A stretch of 44,607 nucleotides of DNA from Alphaproteobacteria bacterium (GTDB lineage Bacteria > Pseudomonadota > Alphaproteobacteria > DSM-16000 > Inquilinaceae), in contig JANQIU010000351.1 of NCBI GenBank assembly GCA_028281985.1, positions 1-44,607 of the forward strand, given 5' to 3'. Shown here one piece after another: positions 7,668 through 15,735 of the stretch (position 1 is the stretch's first letter; each line of letters begins with the position of its first letter). The notes beneath the pieces were generated by a model. That model did no database searches, was not told the origin of the DNA, and saw nothing but the letters and a program-made list of their open reading frames with translations. The position numbers were made by a program, and so were the translations under genes.

Positions 7668-8570
7668 TCACAGGCGGAGCTCGAACCAGGCAGGCTGGTG
7701 GTCGGACCCGTCGGCGTCCGCGTCGATCCAGGCACCGGTGACCGCCGTCGCCAGGGCCGGCGTGACGAAGCCGTAGTCGAGCCGCCGGCCCAGGCCGCTG
7801 GCCACGTCGTCGAAGAACGTGACGCCGCCGGTTTCCTCATGGCCGGCCGCCACCCAGGCGTCGGCGAAACCGTCAACCGCAAGCAGCCGCTGGACGGTTG
7901 CCGGCAACGGACCGTGCAAAGCACGCGCGTGCGGCGCCCGCGGCCCGACGATCTGGGTATAGTTGTCGCTGTCCGGCGTCAGGTTGAAGTCGCCCAGCAG
8001 GATGGCGTCCGCCGGTACCGGCGGCAGGTTGCCGCCGTCGTCCCAGTGGCCGTCCGGGCCATCGCCCGAGATCACCGGGCCTTCCGCCGGGGCGCCCCGC
8101 ACCCATGCCAGAAGCTGGTCGATCTGCCGGGCCCGCAAGGTCGGCGACAGGTGATGAAGGTGGGTGCAATAGACCCGGACGGGCCGTTCCGGCACGGCAA
8201 TCACCGTCTCCAGCGCGCCGAGCTGCAGCGACAGGTGGTTGGCACCGCCGGTCTTCGGCACGTAGAGCAGCAGCCGGGAGGACAGGATCGGCCAGCGCGA
8301 CAGGATCATGTTGCCGAACTGCCGGCGCCGGTTTCCAGGCGGCCGCCCGGCGGCCAGCACGTCGACCGTCGGCCCGTAAACCCAGTCATGATCCGGCAAC
8401 CGTTCCCCGATCGCCGCCGCCTGGTCGAAATCGCCGGAGCGGCGGGCGAACCGGTCGACCTCCTGCAGCCCGACGATGTCGGCGGACGCGATCGCATCGG
8501 CGATCCGGCCGGCATCGGTCTGCCCGTCCCGCCCGCGGCAGAACTGGACGTTGTAGGTAACGACGCGCAT
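7668..8570 (-). CDS. Endonuclease/exonuclease/phosphatase (EEP) family hydrolase
   Basis: A 300-residue EEP-superfamily protein. Motifs in order: MRVVTYNVQF (metal-site Asn), LQEVDR (catalytic Glu), a long middle with THLHHLSP, LLGDFNLTPDSDNY (GDFN, metal and catalytic site) and DGSDHQPAWFEL (SDH, general base). All the usual active-site residues are present, so it should be an active Mg-dependent phosphodiesterase or phosphatase. No signal peptide is seen. GGGAG 8 bp before the ATG at 8570 decides the start over a longer reading frame. It converges with the importer operon and diverges from the DeoR regulator; a role in processing a phosphorylated substrate of that importer is possible but unproven. 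Confidence 0.88.
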   Translation of the reverse strand: MRVVTYNVQFCRGRDGQTDAGRIADAIASADIVGLQEVDRFARRSGDFDQAAAIGERLPDHDWVYGPTVDVLAAGRPPGNRRRQFGNMILSRWPILSSRLLLYVPKTGGANHLSLQLGALETVIAVPERPVRVYCTHLHHLSPTLRARQIDQLLAWVRGAPAEGPVISGDGPDGHWDDGGNLPPVPADAILLGDFNLTPDSDNYTQIVGPRAPHARALHGPLPATVQRLLAVDGFADAWVAAGHEETGGVTFFDDVASGLGRRLDYGFVTPALATAVTGAWIDADADGSDHQPAWFELRL

Positions 8571-8749
8571 CAACGACGCTCCCGGGCCGGACCGGCCAGC
8601 TGCTTGGCAACAGTGGATGGGACGGCGCCGACCGGCGCCTGTGGTCACGGAAGAATAGCTGCTTTGCCGCCGCTGATGCGTGACAATCCCGGGATGATTG
8701 GCCCAGTCTAGGCACGCAAGCTCCCCGACTGAGGCAAGGACCGCGACGC

Positions 8750-9565
8750 GTGGCGGCTTACAAGATCCCAGGATCGCGCAAGCAGGAGATCCTGGCCTAT
8801 ATCCGCAGTGGCAAGGAGATGCACGTGGCCTCCCTGGCCGCGGCGCTGCGCGTGTCGCCGCAGACCATCCGGCGCGACCTGACGGCGCTGGAGCGCGAAG
8901 GGATCATCAAACGGGTCTACGGCGGCGCGCTGCCGACCGCGCTGCCGCGCCAGGCCCCGGTCATGGACCGGTCCCAGGTCAACACGGACGAGAAGGCAGC
9001 CATCGCGCGCGTCGCGGCCGGTTTGGTCCAGGAACAGCAGCGCCTCTTCATCGGGTCCGGCAGCACCAACCTCGCCGTTGCCCGCGCGCTTGCCGGCGGA
9101 CCGAAGATCCGTGCCCTTACGACCTTCGTCCCGATCCTGGAAATCCTCGGCGGGGCCGGACACGATGTCGAGGGGACGGGCGGCCACTACGACGCGGCGT
9201 TCATGACCTTCCTGGGCCCGGACGTGATCCAGTCGGTAACCGAGCGGATCTTCGACCTGGCCTTCGTCAGCGTGCAAGGCGTCCACGCCGATCTGGGGGT
9301 GGTCGAAATGGGCCAGTTCCAGATCCAGTTGCAGCGGGAGATCGTCCGGCGCACGCGGACCTATGTGGTCATGGCCACGGCGGACAAGTTCGGCCAAACG
9401 GGCAACTTCACCAGTACGCCGCTGTCGATGATCGACATCCTGATCACCGATCGGGCGCCGTCCCCGGCCTTCCGGGAGCTGCTGGAGGAAAAGGGCGTGG
9501 AGGTTCTGTGGCCGGGCGTCGACCGGACGGCCGCCCCTGCACCGGAGAAGCGCCGGGCCGGCTGA
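8750..9565 (+). CDS. DeoR/GlpR-family transcriptional regulator
   Basis: A 271-residue repressor-type protein beginning with GTG; AAGGA stands 9 bp upstream. Residues ~10-65 are the DeoR helix-turn-helix (KQEILAYIRSGKEMHVASLAAALRVSPQTIRRDLTALE, then KRVYGGA). The C-terminal DeoR sensor domain has IGSGSTNLAVARAL for phosphate binding, and VVMATADKFGQ near its end. The family usually senses a phosphorylated sugar or polyol. It is divergent from the EEP hydrolase and downstream of a Ugp-like importer, which it may control. Its stop codon directly abuts the stop of a truncated VOC gene on the other strand. Confidence 0.9.
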   Translation: MAAYKIPGSRKQEILAYIRSGKEMHVASLAAALRVSPQTIRRDLTALEREGIIKRVYGGALPTALPRQAPVMDRSQVNTDEKAAIARVAAGLVQEQQRLFIGSGSTNLAVARALAGGPKIRALTTFVPILEILGGAGHDVEGTGGHYDAAFMTFLGPDVIQSVTERIFDLAFVSVQGVHADLGVVEMGQFQIQLQREIVRRTRTYVVMATADKFGQTGNFTSTPLSMIDILITDRAPSPAFRELLEEKGVEVLWPGVDRTAAPAPEKRRAG

Positions 9566-9778
9566 CTATCGCGGATTTGTCTCAATTTTCTCCTCGGCCG
9601 GTTCGTTGATCGCCAGGCCGACATTCATGATCCGCCCCTGGTCATCCCGGACGGCCTCGTCGACGACCACCGCGCCGAACGCCGTCTTGTAGAACGCGAC
9701 CGCATCACCGGCCCTGTCGATGCCCAGATAGGGTATGACGCCGGTCATCAGTCGTTTCTTGTCGAGCGTGTCCGTCAT
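9566..9778 (-). CDS. VOC-family (PhnB/glyoxalase-like) protein, C-terminally truncated
   Basis: A 70-residue reading frame with a strong ribosome site (AAAGGA, 7-8 bp before the ATG at 9778). It has the first beta-alpha-beta unit of a PhnB-like VOC protein (VIPYLGIDRAGDAVAFYKTAFGA, then GRIMNVGLAIN). At the point where the family continues with a strand and loop such as GGALMLSD, the frame runs into unrelated residues EPAEEKIETNPR and stops. The normal length is about 130-150 residues, so half of the fold is missing. The stop lies exactly against the end of the deoR gene, as if a deletion joined the two. It is probably nonfunctional. Confidence 0.7.
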   Translation of the reverse strand: MTDTLDKKRLMTGVIPYLGIDRAGDAVAFYKTAFGAVVVDEAVRDDQGRIMNVGLAINEPAEEKIETNPR

Positions 9779-9800
9779 CCCGCCGTCCTTTCCTGCCAGG

Positions 9801-10277
9801 TCACCCGTGCGCTCCGGCGAAGGCCGCCTCAAGCGTTGCGATGTCGATCTTGCGCATCTGCAGCATCGCCGCTTGCGCCCGCTCGGCGGCCGGTCGGTCG
9901 GCGTCGCCCAACAGGCGGATCAACCGCTTCGGCACGATCTGCCAGGAGAGGCCGTACCGGTCGACCAGCCAGCCGCATTGGCTTTCCTGACCGCCATCGG
10001 CGGTCAGCGTGTTCCACAGCCGGTCGGTTTCGGTTTGATCCACCGTCAGGACGGAAATCGACGCGGCCGGGCTCAAACGGTAATGCTGGCCTCCGTTGAT
10101 GATCTGGTAAGGGGCACCGCCGAGGGTGAAATCGATGGTCAGGGCCGGACCGTCTGGTTCCGGCCGCATGACCGTCTCGACCCGGCTGTCGGGTAGCAGG
10201 GAGACGTAGAAGGTCGCGGCTGCCTCGCCATCCTTCTCGAACCACAGACAAGTCCTGACCCTCGGTTCGCCGTCCAT
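9801..10277 (-). CDS. VOC-family (PhnB-like, 3-demethylubiquinone-9 methyltransferase-like) protein
   Basis: A 158-residue protein. VRTCLWFEKDGEAAATFYVSLLPDSRV opens the first half, GGAPYQIINGG is the typical PhnB loop, and DRLWNTLTADGGQESQCGWLVDRYGLSWQIVPKRL closes the second half. This is the common PhnB/3-dmu-9_3-mt pattern of a stand-alone VOC fold; the chemistry of most members is unknown. GGGAAGAAG a few bases before the ATG at 10277 sets the start. It lies 49 bp after the TetR gene and 22 bp before the truncated VOC gene, so all three form one operon, presumably controlled by the TetR protein. Confidence 0.88.
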   Translation of the reverse strand: MDGEPRVRTCLWFEKDGEAAATFYVSLLPDSRVETVMRPEPDGPALTIDFTLGGAPYQIINGGQHYRLSPAASISVLTVDQTETDRLWNTLTADGGQESQCGWLVDRYGLSWQIVPKRLIRLLGDADRPAAERAQAAMLQMRKIDIATLEAAFAGAHG

Positions 10278-10326
10278 GACTTCTTCCCAGATCAGTTGTC
10301 CCGCGCCGACTTGGACGCAGGATGGT

Positions 10327-10965
10327 CTAGTGATCCGACGGTGTCGCAGACCGTTGAAACAGCAATGCGATGTAGCGTTTGAGGTGGTCGACACTCTCCA
10401 GCGCGACGGCCGGGTCGCCCGTCGCCTTGGCCAGGATGAAGGCCCCCTGCAGAACGGCCTGGGTGTGCTGTGCCAGGCTGGCCGGGGTCCAATCGGCGGC
10501 GACGCCATGCGCCTGCATGGCGGCGGCAATATCGGGTTCCAACGTGGCGGCATGACCGAAGATGCTGTCGGCGCAGGCGTCGCGAATGGCCGGATGCGAT
10601 CCGTACGCCTCCTGCACCATGGTGCCCACCAGGCAGGTGAACTCGGCCAGTTCGCCCTCGATCAACGCCCTGCGGAAATCGACATAGGCCAGCACGCGCG
10701 CCAGCGGGTCTTCCGGCTCGTGATAGGGGGCGGTGTTGAAGAACGCAGACGTCGTTTCGGCCCAGAACCGGGCCGCGGCGACGCCGAGGGATTCCTTGGT
10801 CGGAAAGTGATGAAAGAACGCGCCCTTGGTGACATTGGCGGCGGTGCACAGATCGTCGACCGTCGTCGCCGCAAAGCCCTTGGACCGGATGACGCTGCGC
10901 GCCGCCTCCAACAGGCGGATCCGCGCATCGCCCCGTTCCGGTTCATGCTTGGTCGGTCTCGGCAT
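10327..10965 (-). CDS. TetR/AcrR-family transcriptional regulator
   Basis: A 212-residue regulator. Residues ~15-60 form the helix-turn-helix (RIRLLEAARSVIRSKGFAATTVDDLCTAANVTKGAFFHHFPTKESL in shortened form: the motif VTKGAFFHHFPTKE is diagnostic). The C-terminal ligand domain includes CLVGTMVQEAYGSHPAIRDAC, like the TetR_C_6-type sensors for electrophiles or alcohols. A perfect short dyad stands 9 bp upstream of the start, and the two VOC genes follow downstream, so it should repress its own operon. Confidence 0.9.
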   Translation of the reverse strand: MPRPTKHEPERGDARIRLLEAARSVIRSKGFAATTVDDLCTAANVTKGAFFHHFPTKESLGVAAARFWAETTSAFFNTAPYHEPEDPLARVLAYVDFRRALIEGELAEFTCLVGTMVQEAYGSHPAIRDACADSIFGHAATLEPDIAAAMQAHGVAADWTPASLAQHTQAVLQGAFILAKATGDPAVALESVDHLKRYIALLFQRSATPSDH

Positions 10966-10973
10966 GCGATTTT

Positions 10974-10993
10974 GATACCAATCGGTCGGTATC
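10974..10993. promoter_or_regulatory. Probable TetR operator
   Basis: GATACC and GGTATC are perfect inverted arms around an 8-bp centre; the inner part has a further ACCAATCGGTCGGT pattern. The site ends 9 bp before the start codon of the tetR gene, which is where autorepressor sites of this family usually sit. Confidence 0.65.
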
Positions 10994-11145
10994 TATGTCA
11001 AGATGCCGTCTGGACTGCTCGAACGAAACGCCCGCCTGACATCCTGATCGCGACAACGATCCGGCCGAACGGCAGAACACCCAAGGGGTGCGGTCGTGAT
11101 GCAGCGTCGGCCTTGCAACCCCGGATGATGATCGCAGGTTGACCG

Positions 11146-11463
11146 TTAGCGGGATCCGCTGGCGGTATCCGAGTTGTCTGGCCCCACTGCCGAACGCGAT
11201 CGGTCGGGAAGCGCGCATGCGATGTGACGCATGTAGATCAACGCCTGACCAACCGCCATTACCAGAAGGCTGGCAACGGCATGGGTGCCGTATCCAATAA
11301 GGCTGATGCGGATGGCATCCACCAGACCACTGGTCAGAACCTGCCAGTCCATCACGATCACGATCGGCAACAGGAACAAACCGATCAGGCCGACAAAGCG
11401 GAGTGTTTCACCAAGCCGACATGTCCCCTGGAACCGAGGTTGTTGCGAGGCGGTTGCTATCAA
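11146..11463 (-). CDS. Small membrane protein with two predicted TM helices
   Basis: A 105-residue protein, not recognised as a named family. Two hydrophobic segments are visible: FVGLIGLFLLPIVIVMDW (about residues 23-40) and HAVASLLVMAVGQALIYM (about 61-78), with a hydrophilic tail rich in Ser and Asp. The start appears to be TTG at 11463, backed by GGAG 8 bp upstream; no ATG lies before the first membrane segment. It stands alone between the TetR operon and the next divergent gene. The unusual start codon and lack of a known family leave some doubt. Confidence 0.5.
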   Translation of the reverse strand: MIATASQQPRFQGTCRLGETLRFVGLIGLFLLPIVIVMDWQVLTSGLVDAIRISLIGYGTHAVASLLVMAVGQALIYMRHIACALPDRSRSAVGPDNSDTASGSR

Positions 11464-11737
11464 TTCGGCTACTCCAGCGGAGCCCTATCGGCTCTGGGCT
11501 TAGCAATGAAGCGACGAGTCACCCGCATAAGCTGCACCGGATGTCGAACAGCCAGCAAGCCTTGTCCCGTCTTGCTTGTGTGGCCGTCCACGCTGATCGC
11601 CGGCGAGCCCGCAACACGAAATGGTTGTCTTTTCTAACGTACCTTTACCACTCTTTAGGGGTTGGTCTCGATAACTGTGTAAGTCCGCTGGCAAGACCGC
11701 TTTGCTTCATCGTTCCAATGCAGAGGGATAGACCCCG

Positions 11738-12187
11738 ATGGACATACGCTTTGTGGTGTCCGCAGCGCTGGTCGCGCTCATTGTATTCTTCGCGTACAAA
11801 CTCGTAACAGATCAAGACGGCGTCGTCGTTGTTGTCGAGAACTTGCCAACGGAGTTTCAGTCTGCCTGTCAAGCAGAGCCGGAAATGTGCCGGTGTGTGT
11901 ATGAATGGCTGGAATTCGTCGCGAGCAATGAAGAGCTCATGGCCCTGAACACCAGGCTTGTCCGGGAACTTGGCCACGAACCCAGCATCGGCGAGTGGGC
12001 CAGTACCTGGCAGACCCACCGATCCCCGCAGGTTAGCGAATGGTTGCGGGAGTCGTTAAACACCATCAACATGCCCTTCTTCGATCGTTGCTTGGACGAC
12101 CTCTGGGTGGCCGAACAACGTGCGGCTGGAAACCCTGGGCTGCCGACTTTCGAAGAAACCGCCCGCGCACTGCCGGACGGCAACTGA
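11738..12187 (+). CDS. Hypothetical single-pass membrane-anchored protein
   Basis: A 149-residue protein with one N-terminal hydrophobic helix (FVVSAALVALIVFFAYKLV, residues 5-23) and no cleavage site, so the remainder should face the periplasm. The soluble part has four Cys, with CRC near residue 51-53 (CQAEPEMCRC) and a later CLDD, so disulfides are likely. AGAGGGA 8-10 bp upstream of the ATG supports the start. GC content is lower than in the neighbours. The family was not recognised. The 274-bp gap before it holds no other feature that could be supported. Confidence 0.7.
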   Translation: MDIRFVVSAALVALIVFFAYKLVTDQDGVVVVVENLPTEFQSACQAEPEMCRCVYEWLEFVASNEELMALNTRLVRELGHEPSIGEWASTWQTHRSPQVSEWLRESLNTINMPFFDRCLDDLWVAEQRAAGNPGLPTFEETARALPDGN

Positions 12188-12259
12188 TCGACCGATCACG
12201 GCCCAACATCCCCCTACTATTGCCTGTCGAATGGTAGGCGTCGGACGGAGGCCGCCTAG

Positions 12260-13201
12260 CTAGGGAAACTCGAACCTGTACCGGTCCTCTTTTGCCATCG
12301 GGCAGTTCCGGTGTAACCAGCGCAGAAAGGTCCCTGCAAACTGCCGCGAAGGGTGGCCATCGGCCGGGCTGTCGAGACGATCGTCGTCCACACGGACGGT
12401 GGCAAGCAGACCCCAGTCCCGAAAGCCCCAGTCAACGGAGGCAAACAGGTCCGCAGCCTCTGCCAGGCCCATGACCTCCATGGCGCGGCATACGGCGGTG
12501 AACCTTCGGAAACGTATCGCAAGGTCAATATCGAACGGCGGCTCAAGCCGAAGCGCCGTCCTGTAGTCTTCAAGCGCTTCCCGGTACCGGCCGATTTGCA
12601 TGTTCAGGTCCGCGCGCGCCACGAGCGTACCGTAGCTTTCCGGCTCGATGGCCAAACCGTGATCAAGGTCCCCGATCGCCCGATCCCAGTTCCCGACCGC
12701 CGCGTGCAGGCCGGCGCGCCGCACAAGAGCATCCAGCATGTTGTCGAGTTCCATCTCGACCACCGCGTCGATCTGGTCGAAGGCCATCGACCTCAACTCC
12801 GCGGCTCGCCCGTCATTCGCCTGCGCCGTCTCCAACGCGGCAAGATCCATCAGGAGACCGGCACGGACAGACATGCCGATCGCACGCACTTCGATTGGCG
12901 CATCTTCATCTTCGATCCACGCCGTACAGTTCACCAACCGATCTGCAAGGATCAGCTTCTCATCAAGGCATATTTCAGCGGATTTCGGCGCGTCCCCTTC
13001 GGCGTCGACCAGTGAATCTGCTATCGCCATGACGGGCACAAAGGCGAAGGCCGCAATGATCGCGGCAACCGCCACAAAAGCTGCCGCCTGAAGATGCCGA
13101 CCGTGCGGCGGCCTCGCGCACACTCGCGTTCGCATCCGACCCATAGCTCCCAGAGAGGTGATCCGTTTCTTGCAGAAATGGAGAGTGCTCTGCGTCGACA
13201 T
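12260..13201 (-). CDS. Exported TPR-repeat protein
   Basis: Up to 313 residues. A hydrophobic helix (AAAFVAVAAIIAAFAFVPVMAIADS, about residues 39-60) is a probable signal peptide or anchor. The middle carries at least two tetratricopeptide repeats: AVGNWDRAIGDLDHGLAIEPES and QIGRYREALEDYRTALRLEP. The C-terminal part is not recognised and ends in a Trp/Cys-rich segment. Start choice is uncertain: the ATG at 13201 has AGGA only 3 bp away; in-frame ATGs at 13144 and 13135 would give a more usual signal peptide. TPR proteins of this kind are usually protein-binding adaptors in the periplasm. It converges with the preceding membrane-anchored protein. Confidence 0.75.
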   Translation of the reverse strand: MSTQSTLHFCKKRITSLGAMGRMRTRVCARPPHGRHLQAAAFVAVAAIIAAFAFVPVMAIADSLVDAEGDAPKSAEICLDEKLILADRLVNCTAWIEDEDAPIEVRAIGMSVRAGLLMDLAALETAQANDGRAAELRSMAFDQIDAVVEMELDNMLDALVRRAGLHAAVGNWDRAIGDLDHGLAIEPESYGTLVARADLNMQIGRYREALEDYRTALRLEPPFDIDLAIRFRRFTAVCRAMEVMGLAEAADLFASVDWGFRDWGLLATVRVDDDRLDSPADGHPSRQFAGTFLRWLHRNCPMAKEDRYRFEFP

Positions 13202-13367
13202 CTATCCTGATTTGTGGCGAAAGGGTCCATAGAGCAGCTACGGCCAACTCAGTTGAGTATGCCTGTTCGTAAGACCGACATCCTTATCAGAGGCCGGGCA
13301 CCGGTCGCGTCCAATGTCATGGTGTTTTGGGACATGACGGACGGTCAGGACACGCCAGCCCCTTGCA

Positions 13368-13396
13368 GCAGAATTTTACCTATGGTGAAATTCTGC
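13368..13396. promoter_or_regulatory. Operator-like dyad upstream of the XRE-cupin gene
   Basis: Two 13-bp arms (GCAGAATTTTACC and its inverse, one mismatch) surround a 3-bp centre. The AT-rich core stands out from the GC-rich surroundings. It ends 26 bp before the start of the XRE-cupin regulator, so it is the best candidate binding site for that protein and would control the whole downstream operon. Confidence 0.7.
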
Positions 13397-13422
13397 CCAT
13401 GAACAGGCGTCGGATGTGACCG

Positions 13423-14121
13423 GTGTCGGAGGCGCAGGCTGCGGCATCGACCTTGGGCATGAAGCTGCGGCAACGCCGCAAGCAGGCCGGGATGACGTTG
13501 CAGGAGGTCGCCGCCAAGGCCAGCCTTTCGATCGGTTTCGTCTCCCAGGTCGAACGCGACCTGTCCGCGCCGTCGCTGTCGTCGTTGATCGGCCTGGCCG
13601 GGGCGCTTGGCGCGCGCGTCGAGGAATTTGTCCGGTCGCCGGACACGCCCGGACCGATCAGCCGGCACCGCCAGCGCGCCACCTACACCACCGGGGGTAC
13701 GACCGGCGCCAATGCCCCGGCTTATGAGCGGGTCAGCGACGATTTCCCCGGCCGGCAACTCAGCTCCGTCATCATCACCCTGCCGCCGCGGTACACGGCG
13801 GAAGCCATCAGCCATGACGGGGAGGAGCTGATGTACGTCATCGACGGACACGTACAGTGTACCATCGACGGCGTGACCCGGAGCCTGAGCCCTGGTGACT
13901 CCGTCCATTTCCCGTCGAAACTGAACCACTGCACCAGCAATCCGGAGGACACGCCGGCGCATGTGCTGTGGGTCGGCACGTTGCAGTTGTTCGCCGACGG
14001 CGCCCCGCTGGGGGGCGGCATCACCGGCGACGTCCTTGGTGACAACAGTCCGGCAGCCAAGCCGGCGCATGAACCCAGAACAGAGGCATCACGAACAACC
14101 GGATCGGGAGACCCGACATGA
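13423..14121 (+). CDS. XRE-family regulator with C-terminal cupin sensor
   Basis: A 232-residue protein. Residues ~14-68 are a lambda-Cro-type helix-turn-helix (KLRQRRKQAGMTLQEVAAKA, SIGFVSQVERDLSAPSLSSL). Residues ~125-195 are a cupin barrel (HDGEELMYVIDGHVQCTIDG, LSPGDSVHFPSKLNH). Such two-domain proteins often sense the compound that the neighbouring operon breaks down, for example PuuR for putrescine. The GTG at 13423 is used; the ribosome site is weak, and ATG at 13459, just before the helix-turn-helix, is an alternative. The end overlaps the next gene by ATGA, so the regulator is the first gene of the operon it probably controls. Confidence 0.88.
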   Translation: MSEAQAAASTLGMKLRQRRKQAGMTLQEVAAKASLSIGFVSQVERDLSAPSLSSLIGLAGALGARVEEFVRSPDTPGPISRHRQRATYTTGGTTGANAPAYERVSDDFPGRQLSSVIITLPPRYTAEAISHDGEELMYVIDGHVQCTIDGVTRSLSPGDSVHFPSKLNHCTSNPEDTPAHVLWVGTLQLFADGAPLGGGITGDVLGDNSPAAKPAHEPRTEASRTTGSGDPT

Positions 14122-15716
14122 TCGATGTGAAGACCAGCGTTTCGGCCCTGGCCCTTGCCGGCGCCACCGCCCTGCTGCCGATGGCGGCCGGCGCGCAGAC
14201 CACCCTGCGCCTGGACGAAGTGGCGGTGGGCGAACTGGACCCGGCCAAGGCCACCGACTACGCCGACTCCATCCTGATGTTCAATGCGTACGATACGCTG
14301 CTGCTGCCGACCCGGGGCGGCGGCGGGATGGCCCCGCATCTGGCGGAATCCTGGGCAGCGGCGGGAACGACTTTCACTTTCACCCTTCGTGATGATGTGG
14401 CGTTCGCCAGCGGCAACCCGCTGACCGCTGCCGATGTGGTGTTCTCCTACGACCGTCTGATCGCGCTGGGCCAGGGTTTCTCCCACCTGTTCCGCGACCA
14501 TGTCGCCTCGGTCGAAGCCACCGGTGACCGCACCGTCGTCTTCACCCTGAACCAGCCCTACGCCCCGTTCCTGGCCGGCCTGACCCGCTTGCAGATCGTC
14601 GATTCCGCCACCGTGCTGGCGAACCTGGAAGACGGCGATTTCGGCGACCTCGGCGATTACGGTCAGGCATTCCTGTCGGCCAATGCCGCCGGCACCGGCG
14701 CCTATGCCGTCACCGCGCACAACCCGCAGGAAGAAACCACCTTCGCGCGCAACGACGGCTACTTCCTGCCGTTCGACGGCGCCGCCCCGGATGTCGTGCG
14801 CCTGCGCTACGGACTGGAAGGTGCCACGGTGCGCACGCTGATCGCCCGCGGTGAGCACGACATCGCATCGCAATGGCTGCCGCCGGAGATCGTCCGCGGC
14901 ATTGCCGAAGGCGACGGCACCCAGCTGCTGCTCGAAAGCGGCACCGGCGGCTTCTACATCAAGCTGAACACCCAGAAGCCGCCCCTGGACGACGTGCATT
15001 GCCGGCGCGCGCTGGCCTATGCGCTGGACTACGCCTCGGTGCTGGCCCTAGTGCAGGTGACCGACGAGGTCGCCCAGGGACAGCCGGCCAACGGCCCCCT
15101 GCCGGTGGGCATGCTGGGGTCGGACCCGGGCCTGGCCTATCCCGGGCAGGACATGGACCGCGCGCAGCAGGAACTGGAGGCCTGCGCCTACGCCCCGGGC
15201 GACCACACGCTGGAGATCTCCTGGATCGCCGAAGTGCCGATCGAGGAACGGTTCGCGCTGCTGATGCAGTCGAACTTCCAGCAACTGGGCTTCGGCACCG
15301 AGGTCGTCCGCGTGCCCTGGGCGCTGTTCACCGAACGGGCGACGTCGGTGGAGAGCACGCCGCATATCTCGCAGCTGTTCGTCAATTCAACGACGCCGGA
15401 CCCCGACGCGCTGGTCTACAACATGTATCACTCGACCGTCGCCGGGACCTGGCAGTCGGTGGAATGGCTGCAGAATGACGACGTCGACCGGCTGCTGGAG
15501 GCCGGCCGGGCCGAACTGGACCAGGACGCCCGCGCGGCGATCTACCAGGAGTTGGGGGCGCTGCTGGTCGACCTGCAGCCGACGATCTACGCCTACGAGA
15601 CCCAGAGCGTGTTCCCGGCCAGCAGCCGGGTCACCGCCCCGTCGCTGTCGGACCCGGCTCAGTCCTATCTGGTCAACGGCATGAACTTCATGTTCCGCCA
15701 TATGTCGGTCGAGTGA
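14118..15716 (+). CDS. ABC transporter substrate-binding protein, family 5 (DppA/OppA type)
   Basis: A 532-residue periplasmic protein. Residues 1-26 are a signal peptide with cleavage after AAGA and before QTT. The mature protein has the family 5 landmarks: LDPAKATDYADSILMFNAYDTLL, MAPHLAESW, FTFTLRDDVAFASGNPLTAADVVFSYDRL and, later, RRALAYALDYASVL. It captures peptides or other charged medium-size compounds and hands them to the DppB/C permeases. Coupling to the regulator by a 4-bp overlap is unusual and suggests that the regulator and importer are always made together. The true ligand is unknown; the downstream enzymes suggest a peptide-like cyclic amide. Confidence 0.94.
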   Translation: MIDVKTSVSALALAGATALLPMAAGAQTTLRLDEVAVGELDPAKATDYADSILMFNAYDTLLLPTRGGGGMAPHLAESWAAAGTTFTFTLRDDVAFASGNPLTAADVVFSYDRLIALGQGFSHLFRDHVASVEATGDRTVVFTLNQPYAPFLAGLTRLQIVDSATVLANLEDGDFGDLGDYGQAFLSANAAGTGAYAVTAHNPQEETTFARNDGYFLPFDGAAPDVVRLRYGLEGATVRTLIARGEHDIASQWLPPEIVRGIAEGDGTQLLLESGTGGFYIKLNTQKPPLDDVHCRRALAYALDYASVLALVQVTDEVAQGQPANGPLPVGMLGSDPGLAYPGQDMDRAQQELEACAYAPGDHTLEISWIAEVPIEERFALLMQSNFQQLGFGTEVVRVPWALFTERATSVESTPHISQLFVNSTTPDPDALVYNMYHSTVAGTWQSVEWLQNDDVDRLLEAGRAELDQDARAAIYQELGALLVDLQPTIYAYETQSVFPASSRVTAPSLSDPAQSYLVNGMNFMFRHMSVE

Positions 15717-15735
15717 CCACGGGCATTCGCTGACC

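Noticed and set aside
8624-8639. GGCGCC-GACC-GGCGCC hairpin in the EEP/deoR divergent region
   Set aside because: No T-run and the arm is self-palindromic, common by chance in GC-rich DNA; position does not favour a terminator for either divergent gene.
13214-13402. A 62-residue open frame before the XRE-cupin gene
   Set aside because: No ribosome site and no recognisable protein; it runs through the operator dyad.
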